Assembly: GCA_036429605.1 (NCBI GenBank)
Contig: CM071590.1
Coordinates: forward strand, 496,001 to 560,000
Source: Cladobotryum mycophilum
Lineage: Eukaryota; Ascomycota; Sordariomycetes; Hypocreales; Hypocreaceae
Length of the DNA stretch: 64,000 nucleotides
Direction of reading: 5' to 3'
Part shown: positions 31,476 to 43,399 of the stretch, piece by piece
Layout: every line of letters begins with the position of its first letter
Position numbering within the stretch: the first letter of the stretch is position 1
Translations under genes and position numbers: made by a program
The notes under the pieces: generated by a model
What the model saw: only the letters and a program-made list of their open reading frames with translations
What the model was told of the DNA's origin: nothing
The model's database searches: none

Positions 31476-33219
31476 TTAAACAGGTTGCCACCCTCCGCGA
31501 AGGCCCCTCAAGCCAAACTCATCCTCCCTCTTGGCAATGGACCAACGAAAAATTACTCTGTTTACCTCCTCGAACATGACCGGCGCAGCTCTCTTCTCAT
31601 CCTGGGGACCGAGATCGATGCTCTGGGCGTTGCGGAAGCGGTCGGCGGGATCCCACTTCTTCTTAATGTCCCTCAGCTTGGTCACCTTGTCGCCCCAGTA
31701 AAACGACTGGGCTGCGTTTCGGGCCAACGACCTGTCGATGTAGCCGGCGTAGGAGGTCTTGGCACCGGGCGCTCCAGCCTGGATCTTGTCGTGGATGCCT
31801 TTGACGAAGCCGCGCGTCTTGTCGGACATGTCACCGAGGTTGATGGCGTAGGACTGGTACATCATCAGCTTGTCACGGTGGGGGTAGGCCGTTGCGTCCA
31901 TGGGGACATCCATCATAGCACCGCCCTCCGAGTTGAAAATGACGGTCCAGAGCAGGGTGCCGGCATCCGTGTCTCCCATATAAGCGAATAAATCATCAAC
32001 GGCCGAATCGGAAAGCATATCCTCGTGTCGGAAGGCCAGAGACTTGCTGTCAAAGTGCGAGGGGGTATCGCTAAGGTGCAGAAGCATGACCTCGCCAATG
32101 TGTGCCAAACTACCGAGCCAGTTGCTCACGGTGACGTTGACCTTTCCGCCAGACGGGAGCTGCTCCTGGATTCCGCTTGCCTCCCATTCCTTTTGCGTGC
32201 CGTAGAATGTACCAGTGATGATTGCGCCGAGGGGTTGAGCAATGAACTGTGTCGAGAATCGTCGGTCCATTTCCGGATCGTCAATCAGTTTCTGCCATTT
32301 CTTGAAGATGCCTGCCATATCCTTTTGCTTGCCAAAGTTGAAGCTGTACGAGTAGTCGATGACATTGCCAGGTTCGGGGTGAGTCTTGACGACGAATTCG
32401 GTGACGATGCCAAAGCTTGCACCAGCGCCGCGCATGGCCCAGAAGAGATCCGAGTTGACTTTTTCGCTAGCCCGCACGATGCTGCCATCGGCGGTGACAA
32501 CTTCCATCTCGACAACATGATCCAGAGCACTACCCCACATACGAGACATGGGACCAAGTCCACCCTGCAGATGAGGTTAGCTGAATTCGTTCCGATGCCA
32601 TCTTTGCTGCGCTTCTGGGATACTTACGACAGTCGCGTGTCCTCCAACGCCGACACCAGGGCAGGTACCGTGAGCAATAGCTCGGGCACCGTGGTTATGA
32701 AGCTGCTGATCGAGCTCCCCAAGGCGAAATCCGGAACCAAAACTAGCTTGCCATGTATCCGTGTCCATCTTAAAATCTTTAAGACCTGTGAGATCGATCA
32801 TGAGACCACCTCTCTTAGCGATACCACCTAAACCAAGATTACTAGGAAAGAATTATGTTAGCTTCAAAGGAGGAAGAGGGACCAGGGAATTGTTTGCATC
32901 AAGCTCCAACGTACCCATAAGAATGACCTCCAGACCTGGCCTGGACCTTGACGTCAACGTCATTGGCACATTTAACAGACATGGCAACTTCGATGGCGTT
33001 GATCGGTCTGACGACAGCCAGTGGCTTCATGGGCACCTCGAGGTTGTAAGGCTTGACCCAATCCCTCTGATAGTCCCAGTTCTTCAACATCCATGTGTTG
33101 GGATGGCTGTAGCAGTTGTCTCGGCCATGACAAACATCTGCCACGCATTGCTGCAGAAGCGAGTTGTAGTGGCCTATATGGGCCTGATCCTTGCCCAAGT
33201 TCGATGTCAAGTTACCCAT
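31476..33219 (-). CDS. Berberine-bridge-type FAD-linked oxidase (bicovalent flavin)
   Basis: Exons are 33219-32915, 32841-32628 and 32564-31476, giving 535 residues. The introns have GTACGT and GTAAGT donors, CTAAC-type branches and TAG/CAG acceptors. The PCMH-type FAD domain has RSGGHSYG with His about 99, and HGTCPGVGVGGH with Cys about 162, the pair that bonds FAD covalently in glucooligosaccharide-oxidase-like enzymes. The C-terminal BBE-type segment ends RFRNAQSIDL and is followed by about 44 further residues. No signal peptide is visible (MGNLTSNLGKDQ), unlike many secreted relatives. It probably oxidises a small alcohol, sugar or secondary metabolite. No biosynthetic cluster surrounds it. 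Confidence 0.87.
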
Positions 33220-34990
33220 GGTTGCGGTGTTGCGTCAAGACGACTTTGCACATCAACGGACAGGTACGATGAAATGGAGTCGGCATGAACAAGAGGTGTG
33301 TCCCCACGGGGTTGTTTATATATTTGTATACAAACTGCTTTGCGAAATGAGCAGACGTAACCGAATCCACTTCACGCTGGAGCAAACCAAGAAAAATTTT
33401 GTCGCTACAACACTGTCCATGGAACCTGGGTAAACAACCTCGCCTGTTGGTTAACATTTTGATATGGCGCTAGAATCAAAAGGGGCTTGACACCGTCTGG
33501 GGTGACTGGGTTCCAGCGATCTAAGACATATTAGACCCTACCAAATTCTGGCCCTTTTACCATATTGAGAGTTGAAAGCCCTTTTTTTCTCCCTCTGAAC
33601 CCCCTTGAAGGGAGAGGGGGAGGGAGGAGTCCCCGAGGACCGCCCGCAAGCCAGAAATGTTCCCATGTAACCCTCGCGTGGCATGCCCCAACTTCCCAAG
33701 GTCCCCTTGAGGATGGCTGCCGGTTCGTATTCGTTTATGTGCCTGTGCGCCGGCCAGGGGTGAGGTGAAGTCCGGTGCAGGTAACCATTTTGGACTCGGT
33801 TTGCTTGCTCACATGTAACCTCGATGGGAAAGAAATTAGTGGCCGTCTTTGAGAGTCATACGGTCGGTCCACCATGTGCATTTGCGAGAAAGTAAAAGCT
33901 ACAAAGTCAAATGCGAAAGTATGATTGATTCATAGCATTGAAGCTTATACAAGTTGAAGCCTAGGTGTTCTTCCTAGACGGATAAGTAAACATGATCCAT
34001 GTTGCCCTACCATCTCTCTTAGCTCCGAGGTTTTAACGAGACGTGACTAACGCTAAACTAAAATCTGCCGAAGCCTGACTTCCCTTTCTGGCAGTTGTGG
34101 CGAAGTCAACAAGGGGCATGTCGTACAGACAGTCAGGCACTTGCTAATAAGCATAATAATAAAAGGCTCATATCCAATGAGTGGTGATGATTAATCCAAT
34201 AAACCAGTTTCATGATCCAACACGATCATGATCATGCGAGAAACTAGAAATCAGGTCATTTATTTGTAGGGCCATAGCAAGTCTTGGATCGTCTATAGCT
34301 TCATGAGCTTGCTACTTAGCTTACCAATGGTCCCTGATCGACACGACGGATATCCTAACCTGGACAATTTCATTGGCCAATAATTCATTAAGAACCTGTT
34401 CAGTCCTGCAAATCCAAGACACCAAAAATCTCTTCATGATACCCTACAGACGAATTGCAGGGTCAAAAGTTCCATCCCCAGACATTCAGCGGATTTCATT
34501 ACCACCCTTAATTGTTGGGGGAATGGATTCGGGATTCAGGCAGTTTGAGGTTAAGCGTGTCCATTTCTCTCTTCTCCAGGTTCCAGCCATGTGATTCCCG
34601 AATGCCGTAAAACAAAACACAAACGAGGACTTTGTTCTTATTACATACTTTTTATGTGAGACATGCTTGTACATACGCATCGCATGGACGAGACAGCAAA
34701 ACAGCAAATGCATCCCACGGCAATCCCCGAAAATGGTATCGTCGCCGTTGCTACTGAAGACGCGAGCAAGTTTTTTTGACAGCAGCATCATACGGCCGCT
34801 CCGTGCACTGGCAGCATGATGTCCCATTACTATACTATCCTACCTAGTCACTGAATCATGAACGTTACAGCAGTAGCAGGTTCAAATGCTTGCTTTGGAG
34901 CAGGGAACAAAAAAAGAATGCAGTTGCCTACAGCTTTGTACCCTGTCACTCCAACCAACCAACCAGTCAGCCAACCTCTCCCCCTGCTGA
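33220..34990. other. Intergenic, no gene seen
   Basis: About 1.8 kb between the oxidase promoter and the catalase 3' end. A G-rich patch lies near 33610-33640. No coding or RNA feature is supportable. Confidence 0.5.
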
Positions 34991-37285
34991 TCAATACGAC
35001 ACCATTGTATTGAGCCCGTCAAGCTCTCGCTCCCAGCATCGATGGTTACTGCATGCGTACACAAACTTCTCCAAGAAACCCTTTGCATTCTTGGCCACAT
35101 GCACCACCTCGCCAATACTTTCCGGGTGCGCATTCCTCAGCGTGACCACCCCGTAGCTCTCTACAGCTTCCCCGTTACTGGACAAGGTCACCCGTCGGTC
35201 CGGCAGTTGCAGGGCCCTCTCCACCAGTGTGACACCCTCTCCCGTGGCCGCTATGGGCTTCAAGTGCCCAAAGGCCTCTCGTATGTAGTGCAGTGCCCTC
35301 CCACTCTTGGACAGCGTCTCGATGGCAGCCTGGCCCCCTGGCACAAAAATTGCGTCAAACATGGTGCTACGTTGCCCCTCCAGATGGTGGTCCGGAATGA
35401 CCCCTGTACCGGGAGTGTTCTGCTCCGAAGGGGAGGAGGAGGAGGAGGAGGAGGAGGGGAAGGTCTCTGAGCGATGCGTACCAATGACGAGCGGTACGGC
35501 CTGGGCTGCTTGGACGGCCCCGTACATGGCGCTGAAGGCAATCGGATCATAGCCGTCCGCAATTAGGATGGCAATGCGGCGGGTGGCTATGGTCGTTTTC
35601 TCCGAGACAAACTCCATCTGGCTAAGCCCTTTTGCCCTCTTCCCATGGTTGGGCTTACCGGCCTTTTGCGGTGTGGACCCTCCAACCATCTTCGCGACGG
35701 ACTGGGCGAGACCAAGGTCGATGTCGGCCAGTCTTTCGCACAGTCGGTCGTACACGACCGGATCGTCGCAGTGGTCTAGCTCGAAAGAAAACGCGGACAG
35801 CACGTGAGACTTTTCCACTTGGGACAGGGAATTGAAGAACAGCTGCGCCTGCGAGGTGTGATCCTTGAACTTTGCGCTCTTGGCCCGCTCTTTGATGCCG
35901 GCGACCTTGGCGGGGTGGTCGACATATCCACCTTCGGCCTGGGTGGCGGGCGGCTGTGCCTGAAATCGGTTCGGCCAATAATTCACCTTTCCCTTGGCAA
36001 TGGTGTGTCGCATGGCACCATCACGATTAAAGTTCATGACGGGACAGACAGGCTTGTTAATCGGCAACTCTTGCCAGTTGATCCCCAGTCTGCTGATTTG
36101 CGTATCAAAGTAGGAGAAGTTGCGTCCTTGAAGCAGCGGGTCGTCCGAGAAGCCAATGCCGGGCACCACGTGGCTGGTGCAAAAGGCCACCTGCTCAGTC
36201 TCCGTGAAGAACTCGTCGACGTTTCGGTTGAGCTCGAGCTCACCAATGTAGCGAACGGGGATGAGGTCCTCGGGCCAGACCTTGGTGGCATCGAGAATGT
36301 CAAATTCGAAAGCATGCTCCTGTGACTCTGGAATCACCTGGATCCCAAACTTCCACTTTGGATACGCGCCGCTGTCAATCGCCTCCATGAGATCCTTACG
36401 ATGGAAGTCGGGGTCTTGACCGGCTAGCTTGAGCGCCTCGTCCCAGACGAGGGAGTGCACGCCGAGCTCTGGTGTGAAGTGGAACTTGACAAAGTGTCGC
36501 TCGCCCTTGGCATTGACGAGAGTAAAAGTATTGACGCCGAAGCCTTGCATCATCCGGTACGAACGAGGGATGGCGCGATCCGACATGGTCCACATGAACA
36601 TGTGCGTCGCCTCAGAGTGCATTTGGACAAAATCCCAAAAGTTATTGTGAGCACTCTGCGCCTGGGGCACCTCGTTGTTAGGCTCCGGCTTGCCCGCGTG
36701 GATGAGATCGGGAAACTTGATGGCATCCTGGATGAAGAAGATGGGAATGTTGTTGCCAACAATATCCCAGTTGCCCTCTTTGGTGTAGAACTTGACGGCG
36801 AACCCACGAACATCACGAACGGTGTCAGCTGAGCCCCTGCTCCCGAGCACGGTTGAGAAGCGGAGAAAGACTGGCGTCTCGCGGGATGTGTCGGTGAGAA
36901 TGCCGGCGTGCGTGACGTCCTCGGCAGATTCGAACAGCCGGAATGTTCCAAATGCACCGGTTCCACGTGCATGGACGACTCGCTCCGGGATACGCTCGTG
37001 GTCAAATCGATGAATCTATTCCAGAAGTTAGACACGAGGCCAAACAAATGCTGATTGAGTATACTGTACCTTTTCACGCCCAAACGGATCCTCCAAGAGC
37101 ATCGGACCTATCTGATCGTCTCGGTTTACGCGCAACCAATCATCCGTATTGGTCTGCTTGGTCCCAAAGTCGCTCGTGATTCGACTCTCCTTGGTTGGCT
37201 CGACCATGTCGGCTGTGAGCTGTTCGGCCTTGACCCCAGGTGAACCCATGACTGCCTGCTTGAGTGATTGAGCAATATGCGACAT
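34991..37285 (-). CDS. Large-subunit catalase with DJ-1/PfpI-like C-terminal domain
   Basis: Exons are 37285-37070 and 37015-34991, giving 746 residues. The 54-base intron has a CTAAC branch and TAG acceptor. It converts hydrogen peroxide to water and oxygen. Visible catalase features are the active-site His in RVVHARG (about 87), the Asn in VGNNIPIFF (about 160) and the heme-ligand Tyr in FSYFDTQ. After the heme domain a linker leads to a flavodoxin-like DJ-1/PfpI domain (RRIAILIADGYDP ... FDAIFVPGGQ), typical of clade 2 large-subunit catalases. A Ser run (GAG repeats near 35437-35457) sits in a loop of that domain. No signal peptide is seen, so it is probably cytosolic or in conidia. Confidence 0.95.
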
Positions 37286-38090
37286 TGTGGTTCGGTTTGC
37301 CCATTCGCATTACTTGCCCAGATAGTTTTGACAGCCGTTGGTCGTCGTGAACCAGATCTCTCATTTTATCGGTACTATCGGGTGGCGAATGAATATATCT
37401 CATCGTCACCAAGACATCACGACAACCATGCTCCCCATACAAGGAGACTGCAGTTGCCCTGCCTTTGACGTCAACGACATCTCCAGCATATTACGACATA
37501 GAAATATTGCTGGAGAGTACATGTCATAATCAAGAGACAAGGCTGCTACAACTTTCGTTGCCCGGCCCTTTATGAATATGAAGTTGAGGAGATGTGTCTT
37601 AAAACATGACGATCGTCGGTGCGAACCATGATGTAATCACAGTTGCATTTCCTTGCGGGGCATAGATTCTTCATTCCATTGCAATTCCCCTCATATCGAT
37701 TGCAACCTATTGATAATAAATTGGATATAGGCTGAACTGAGAAATTCACATGATGAATGCTTGAAGTTTTTACGTCCAAAGATGGTTTTGAGGTTCTGGT
37801 GTCGCAACTATCGCAACCTTGATCCCTACCAGCCATGTTCATGGCCTCAGTGCGCCAGAGCGACATGGTCCAATTTGGGTAATTCAATAAATGGCAAAGG
37901 GTCCGAGGAGTCGCCTTAATTTAATTCCTTTTGACACTGGCCTTGAATTTCCACAAGACAGTCAGCCGCTCCATTACCTTAAACGCCACCATTCAAATAG
38001 TGAACGCGATCCAGAGTCTTCTCCAGCTGCAAGGCATGAGGCAAACTCTCCTCGATGGCGCTAGCATTTCACATTACCATTCAAGCCATG
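37286..38090. other. Intergenic, no gene seen
   Basis: Catalase promoter region and kinase 3' flank. No gene was recognised. Confidence 0.5.
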
Positions 38091-39711
38091 CTATTCAGCC
38101 GCAGGTGATTGTCGACCCTTCTTTTCCTGGCCCTCCCGTTGAACCTCATCGTATGCTTGCATGAGAAAGTCATCATAGGCGAGTTCTTCGGCAGTCGGCC
38201 GCTCTTCAGGGAGCCAGCGCAAGATACTGCGCATAAAGCTGATCAAGAGCTCTTTGTCCTCGCCTTGTAATCGATGTTCCCTCATTTCGAACGATTGTTC
38301 TGGAATTGGAGTCGCTGCGATCCAGTTGCCTTTGGCAAAAACGCGTTAGTACGTAGACACGATGCCGCTCTGTCTAGAATAAACGACTTTTACCTTGTTC
38401 GTCCCAATAGTTATGGCATTTCTCGCTGCGCTTCAAAAATTCCAGTGGTGGAGGTCCGAGGAGGGAATGAATTTCAGCAAGATGTTGTTCATCATCGAGC
38501 ATCCCGTTCTTCCTAGCAAAAAAGAGTCGGCCGCCTTCAAAAAGATCAAAGATCTGCGCTTAGCTTTAGAACAAAGCATGTTATCAGAGAGACATTGTGA
38601 ATTTGCTTTTTACCATTAGCCCTATCGACCAGATATCAATTTTCTGATCCCACTCCATATCGAGAATGACTTCTGGAGCTCGATACACCTCGGGCATAAC
38701 ATCGCCACGATATCGCTCACTGCCATATCTTGCTGCTCCAAGGTCGCTAATAACAGGATATCCATCCGTAATTGGCATCGGGCGAGATTGATATATCGTG
38801 CGATCTGATAGGACTTTCCGTGCCGGTGGTCGTACTATCTCGTCGTCCTCCATATTTGCGAGGAACGACGCATCTTTGACACCCATGAGAATATTGTTTG
38901 GAGAAATATCTGAGACGTAAGTTGTTAACTGTCATCTCAGTCTCTCAGCATTACCATCGGAGTATACCTGTATGGACCACTCCAGAACGATGAAGGTAGT
39001 GTAAAGAAATAACGATAAGCTGGAGACTTTGCTGCAAAAGTCGTTTGTTAAAGATCCGACCTGGCAGCCGATTACGAAATTCGGTGAAACTGATACCTAG
39101 AGGTTGGTACAATAAACATCGATGGGAACCATGCGGCCCGGTCACCATGAAAGAATCAAGGATTTGCCTGACACTTCCGGTCATGGTCTCTCGTACATCC
39201 GACTTGCGTAAATGCTCGCACACTGCCAGCTCATTATCTCCCTGGTGTAGAAATTCGCTTGCATCATCGCGGGTACAAATCTTGAGAGTCAGGTAAGTAA
39301 CCTCGCTGGTGACCTTCTGTTAGCTTCGTTTTCGTGAAGCGTGATAATGAAGTAGACGAGCCGCAAGTCTTTACATAGCCACACCGTAGAACCTGTACCG
39401 CAACCGAGTTTTGTGATCACCTGATACCTGGACTGCAAGACTTCACCGAGCTCGACTGGGTAAAAGTATTGGGCAGAATAGCCAGGAATCCTCTCTTCCT
39501 CAATGGGGTCTGAAGTCGAAAGCAACTTCAATCCTGTCTTCGGAAATACTCTTGGTGAAAATGCTGGGTTCGCGGTAAGACTTCTGCTATGCGGAGGCAA
39601 TTGATGGCGAGAAATGGCTGTGAGAATCCGTCCAGTGCTCGGCCTCATGCTACAACAAACTGAATAACGGACAAGACCAGGCATACTAGAGCGCCGAGAA
39701 TACATCCTCAC
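38091..39711 (-). CDS. SRPK-like serine/threonine protein kinase
   Basis: Exons are about 39711-39358, 39316-38968, 38909-38614, 38553-38394 and 38329-38091, about 465 residues. Introns 2 to 4 have good donors and acceptors. Intron 1 would be 41 bases with a weak GTCTAC donor, so the first junction is uncertain. The glycine loop is [11 protein letters not shown]. The catalytic loop reads [10 protein letters not shown], with HTD where most kinases have HRD. DLG replaces DFG ([11 protein letters not shown]). YRAPEVIL and DIWSIGLM follow. HTD and DLG are characteristic of SR-protein-kinase-like enzymes. This is a compact fungal version with a short spacer. The N-terminal 80 residues are basic and could target mitochondria or be disordered. 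Confidence 0.78.
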
Positions 39712-40012
39712 TACAAACTGCGATAATAAACAATTGAGTCATTATTTTAAACCTGCAGGTCTCCTGTCCGGGATGTCTCAGCTGTTCATCGCCAACCAAC
39801 ACATTGAAACCTGAGGCAAAACAAGGCAGCAGTCTTCACTAGGCAATCCATTTATACAAGCAAAATTGACGTGAGTATATCTCTAATTCTCAAATAACTA
39901 TCTGTAATTATCAACGCTACCCAACAAGAACCGGTATATAGAAAAACACAAAAAGAAGAAACAGGAAAAAAGAAAATGCATCAAGTCATAAACATGTGAA
40001 TTTATCCATCAT
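39712..40012. other. Short intergenic region, no gene seen
   Basis: About 300 bases between the kinase start and the 3' end of the metalloprotease gene. Nothing recognisable. Confidence 0.5.
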
Positions 40013-42307
40013 CTACACGGAAGCACACGCCGCCGAAAGTTCAGTAACTTCTCTGCAGCTATTAAAGCCCGTCGAGATGGTGCAAAGCTGATCGCAGGGA
40101 ACACCCTCAGCGACCCAGACACGGTGCTCCTGGCCGGGGATGGCGAGTCTCCAGTGCTTGGTAGTGTCCGTGTCAGCGGCTCCGGTGGCCTTGAAGCCGG
40201 GTCGGCATGCGCAAGCACCGCGGGGTTTGGAGACGCGGGGGTCGGGGAAGATGCAGGTTGGGGCGGTGGTCTTGTCGCAGTTGTTGGAGTGGACGTTGCA
40301 GCCCGCGGAGCAAATCTTCTTGTCGTCCTTGCCACCAGGATTCGTTTCGTCGTCCTTCCCACTCTTGCCATCCTTGGGCTTGCATGTTGGCTCAGTTCCA
40401 GCAGGACAAGTGCTGCCAGAGCCTCCCTCAGGGCATGTAACTGGCTCACCTGGGCATGGAGCAGCAGATCCATCGGTGCATCTTCCTACAGATTTTTCAC
40501 AAGGGGAGAGCCTCCGCCGATACAGCCTGGCTCAAAAGAGCAAGGAGGGGCAGAGCCATTGGGACAGCTGGGACCTTCGGTGGGGGGCTTGCAGGTACCA
40601 TCAGCCTGGCAGGTGAGGACCTCTCCGCTGATGACGTCGATGACCTTGGGCACCTTGGGATCGGGCTTGGTAGCGCAAATCTTCTTCAATCCGTCCAAGA
40701 TACCAGACGTGGGCCTCAAAAGATCCTTGGCACGGAGGAGACGGCTATCGAAGAGGCCACGCTTGACACCGAAAGACCTCTTATCGGGAGTATTGGTCGT
40801 GTCCTCGAAGAAAACGGGGTAGTTGTTGCAAGTGATTCCGCCAGCAGGGGGGTTCGTCGGAGAGTGAAGTAGGCGGCAAACATGTGAGCTCGCTGTTCCG
40901 TCGTCCATGGCATGGTTGCGGGGTCGGCTCCCTCAACAATCTTTCCAGAATCGCCGCTGTAGCTCATAAAGTTGTTGACAGAGACCAGGTGGTCATCGGA
41001 GCAGAATCCCCACTTCTTCTTCTTGCCAGTTCCTGAAGCGCAGCATCGGGGTTGCTTGGCATTGAACATCCATTCCTGGCCATTGGGGAACTGAAACGTG
41101 TCGTCGATGCCGTCACTTTCTCCGTCACAGCCGGTGCCACCGTTGTCGGGGAAGATGTGTGGCAGATCAAGCCAATGCCCAAGCTCGTGGGTCAATGTCT
41201 TGCCATCACCAGCCCAGTCCTTTCTCCAGGCGACGCCGGGGAGCGAATCAATGGTCATAGCGCAGCCGTCGACCGAATGGCCCTTGGAGTTGAGGTGTCT
41301 CGCAAGAGTGCAATATCCCAGTGTTCGGACGCCAGTATCGCAGGCAATTTCGTCAATCTTTTCGACGATCCAGACATTGACCTCGTCATTACCGCCGAAC
41401 CTGTTTTCAGCCTTGATTTTCTGTGCGTAGTTGAAGTAGGCGTTGTCGCCGCCGTTCTTGTTGTGAGTAAAGCGCTCCCACTCCTTGCCGGCATGGTAAC
41501 TAAGAGAAGAGATGAAGAAGCTAATGCCAAGGGGCTCAAAGGCCTTGTTGGTTTGCTTGACTTGCTCGTCCAAAATCTCTGGAGTGACAATCTTGGATGT
41601 CGTGTAATTTGTGGTAAAGACGGTAAAATGGATTGGAACTTGGATGAACTTTGGGATGCAGATTGGTCTAGGGAGGAGCTTGATCTTTGGCGGGGGTTCA
41701 TCGACGAAGGGGGCAGCTAGATGAGGATTGTTTAGCTGAGGAGTGTTTCGAGGGTAACATGCTTAGTTGACTTACCTAAAGGAGCAAGACCCTTCTGAAT
41801 TCCGTTACCAAGATGCTTGAGTCCATCGCCAAGGTCCTGTGCTCCTTTCGAGACTGCACCTCCAATATCACTCCCCGCCTTCTTGATAGCGCCAAGGAAA
41901 CCGCTTCCTCGCTTGGTGAATGTCGAGTTCTTTGGTTGTGCGCTTGGCAAGCCGCAGAAGGGAAGGTCAATCTTTGGTTGGAAGGGCATTGGGTTCTTGG
42001 AGAACTCAACCAGATACTCTAGGGCGAGAACATGGTAGAAGCCGTAGTCCTCAACGTCAACGACATAGTCCTTTGGTGGATCAGGGTATCCTGTGAATTC
42101 GGTGAGAGAGGTGCCACTGTTTGGTACACAGTATGCACACTGCGCCGAGACAGAGTCACAATCTCTGTAGGTAAAAGGCCCGCATCCCTTCTGAGGTACT
42201 GGGAATACAGGGCAGACATCCGTAGAGACGGGAAAGTCAATCTTAATCTTGATAGAATGTGATAGTTGAGAGAATATTAAGGGGAGAAGAAAGCGTTGGA
42301 GACCCAT
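40013..42307 (-). pseudogene. Secreted pappalysin-like (M43-type) metalloprotease, two frameshifts
   Basis: Exon 1 is 42307-41776 and exon 2 runs from 41716 to the stop at 40013-40015. The start MGLQRFLLPLIFSQLSHS is signal-peptide-like, followed by Cys-rich and Gly-rich parts and a KR site. The protease domain has HELGHWLDLPH (zinc site; Asp at the usual Gly) and the Met-turn-like NFMSYS. The C-terminus is Cys-rich. Two one-base gaps break the frame: at the six-G run 40847-40852 (after FAAYFTLRR) and at about 40501 (after GGGSPL). Downstream of each, the same protein continues in another frame for a long distance, which argues for recent damage or sequence error rather than old decay. If intact it would be about 700 residues and extracellular. 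Confidence 0.72.
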
Positions 42308-43399
42308 GATGCCTGAGATTGACCCCAATGGTATCGAATACAAACACTTGAGTTTCTCTGACTTGAGATGAAGATGGAGAAAAAGGGGAAAAAACAAAAT
42401 TGGAACCCAAAGTATTTATCAATCAGCTTTTATCTTGTAAGGAGAGTAAGAGGGATTTTCATCTAGATTGCCCAACCATGTTTCCACATGTACATGGCAC
42501 CGCACCATCACTGCATGTCGAGACCCTCTAGGACCCTCTAAGACCCTCCAGGACCCTCCACGTCTGCCACTTTTGATGAGCTTTGCATGAAACCGATGTC
42601 ACATCCGCTAAAAATGGAACGCCAGAGGGGGCGAAGTTGGCAGAGATAATAGACGGTAGCAAATAGTCCGCACCACTAGCGTACCAACTCTCTGGTGCGG
42701 GCTGATCATTGCCAGCCCCCCACGTTGCCGTTTGCGGTCTTGGGGCCAGGGCTGAGCCTATGAGAGCCCGTGAGAGCCTGAGAAAGCCTGTGGGGAGTCT
42801 GCGAGTGACCCGAGTCTGGACCGGTCCCGACTCTGGCCTTGTCCAACGGCAGAGCGCCATACCGAAACTCAAGCAACTTTATCTGGTATAAGCATGGCTT
42901 AGGTTGGGCTTAAGCTTGGTTCAGCCGTTCGACGGTGCCGCCAGATTCTTGTCTTGGCATCCAGCCAAGCGCTGTCAAAACCCCCACCGGCAAGCAAGTT
43001 TTGCAGCGAGACTATTTAATACTTTATCACGAGCTAATCGTTGCGTGGACGAGTAACCTGGCCCAGTCTGCCTTGAGGAATGAGACCTGACCCTACATAA
43101 GCAGCCCGAAGCCAGCCAACCATTTCATGAGGCAGCCCAACGTATTATTTTTAGAGCCCAGAGCCCTTGCTGCAGGACTAAAAGACCCGATTGTCTGGTC
43201 CCCCCATGTGAATTTTCTCTTGGAATGAAGAAATAACTGCCGGCCTGCATCCATTATAATCTCGGCTCTTCTGTCTCAATCCTGGTTCCACGAACTTGGC
43301 AAACCACGGTTTTCCATCAACATCAACAACCTTTTATCTTACTCTTTCTTTTCTTTTCCTTTTTTTTTTATTCTATATCTTTGAAAAAAATAAACCGCA
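42308..43399. other. Intergenic with a short tandem motif
   Basis: Divergent promoter region between the metalloprotease and SUR7-like genes. Near 42520-42560 the motif GACCCTCTAG or close variants recurs four times. No gene was recognised. Confidence 0.5.
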
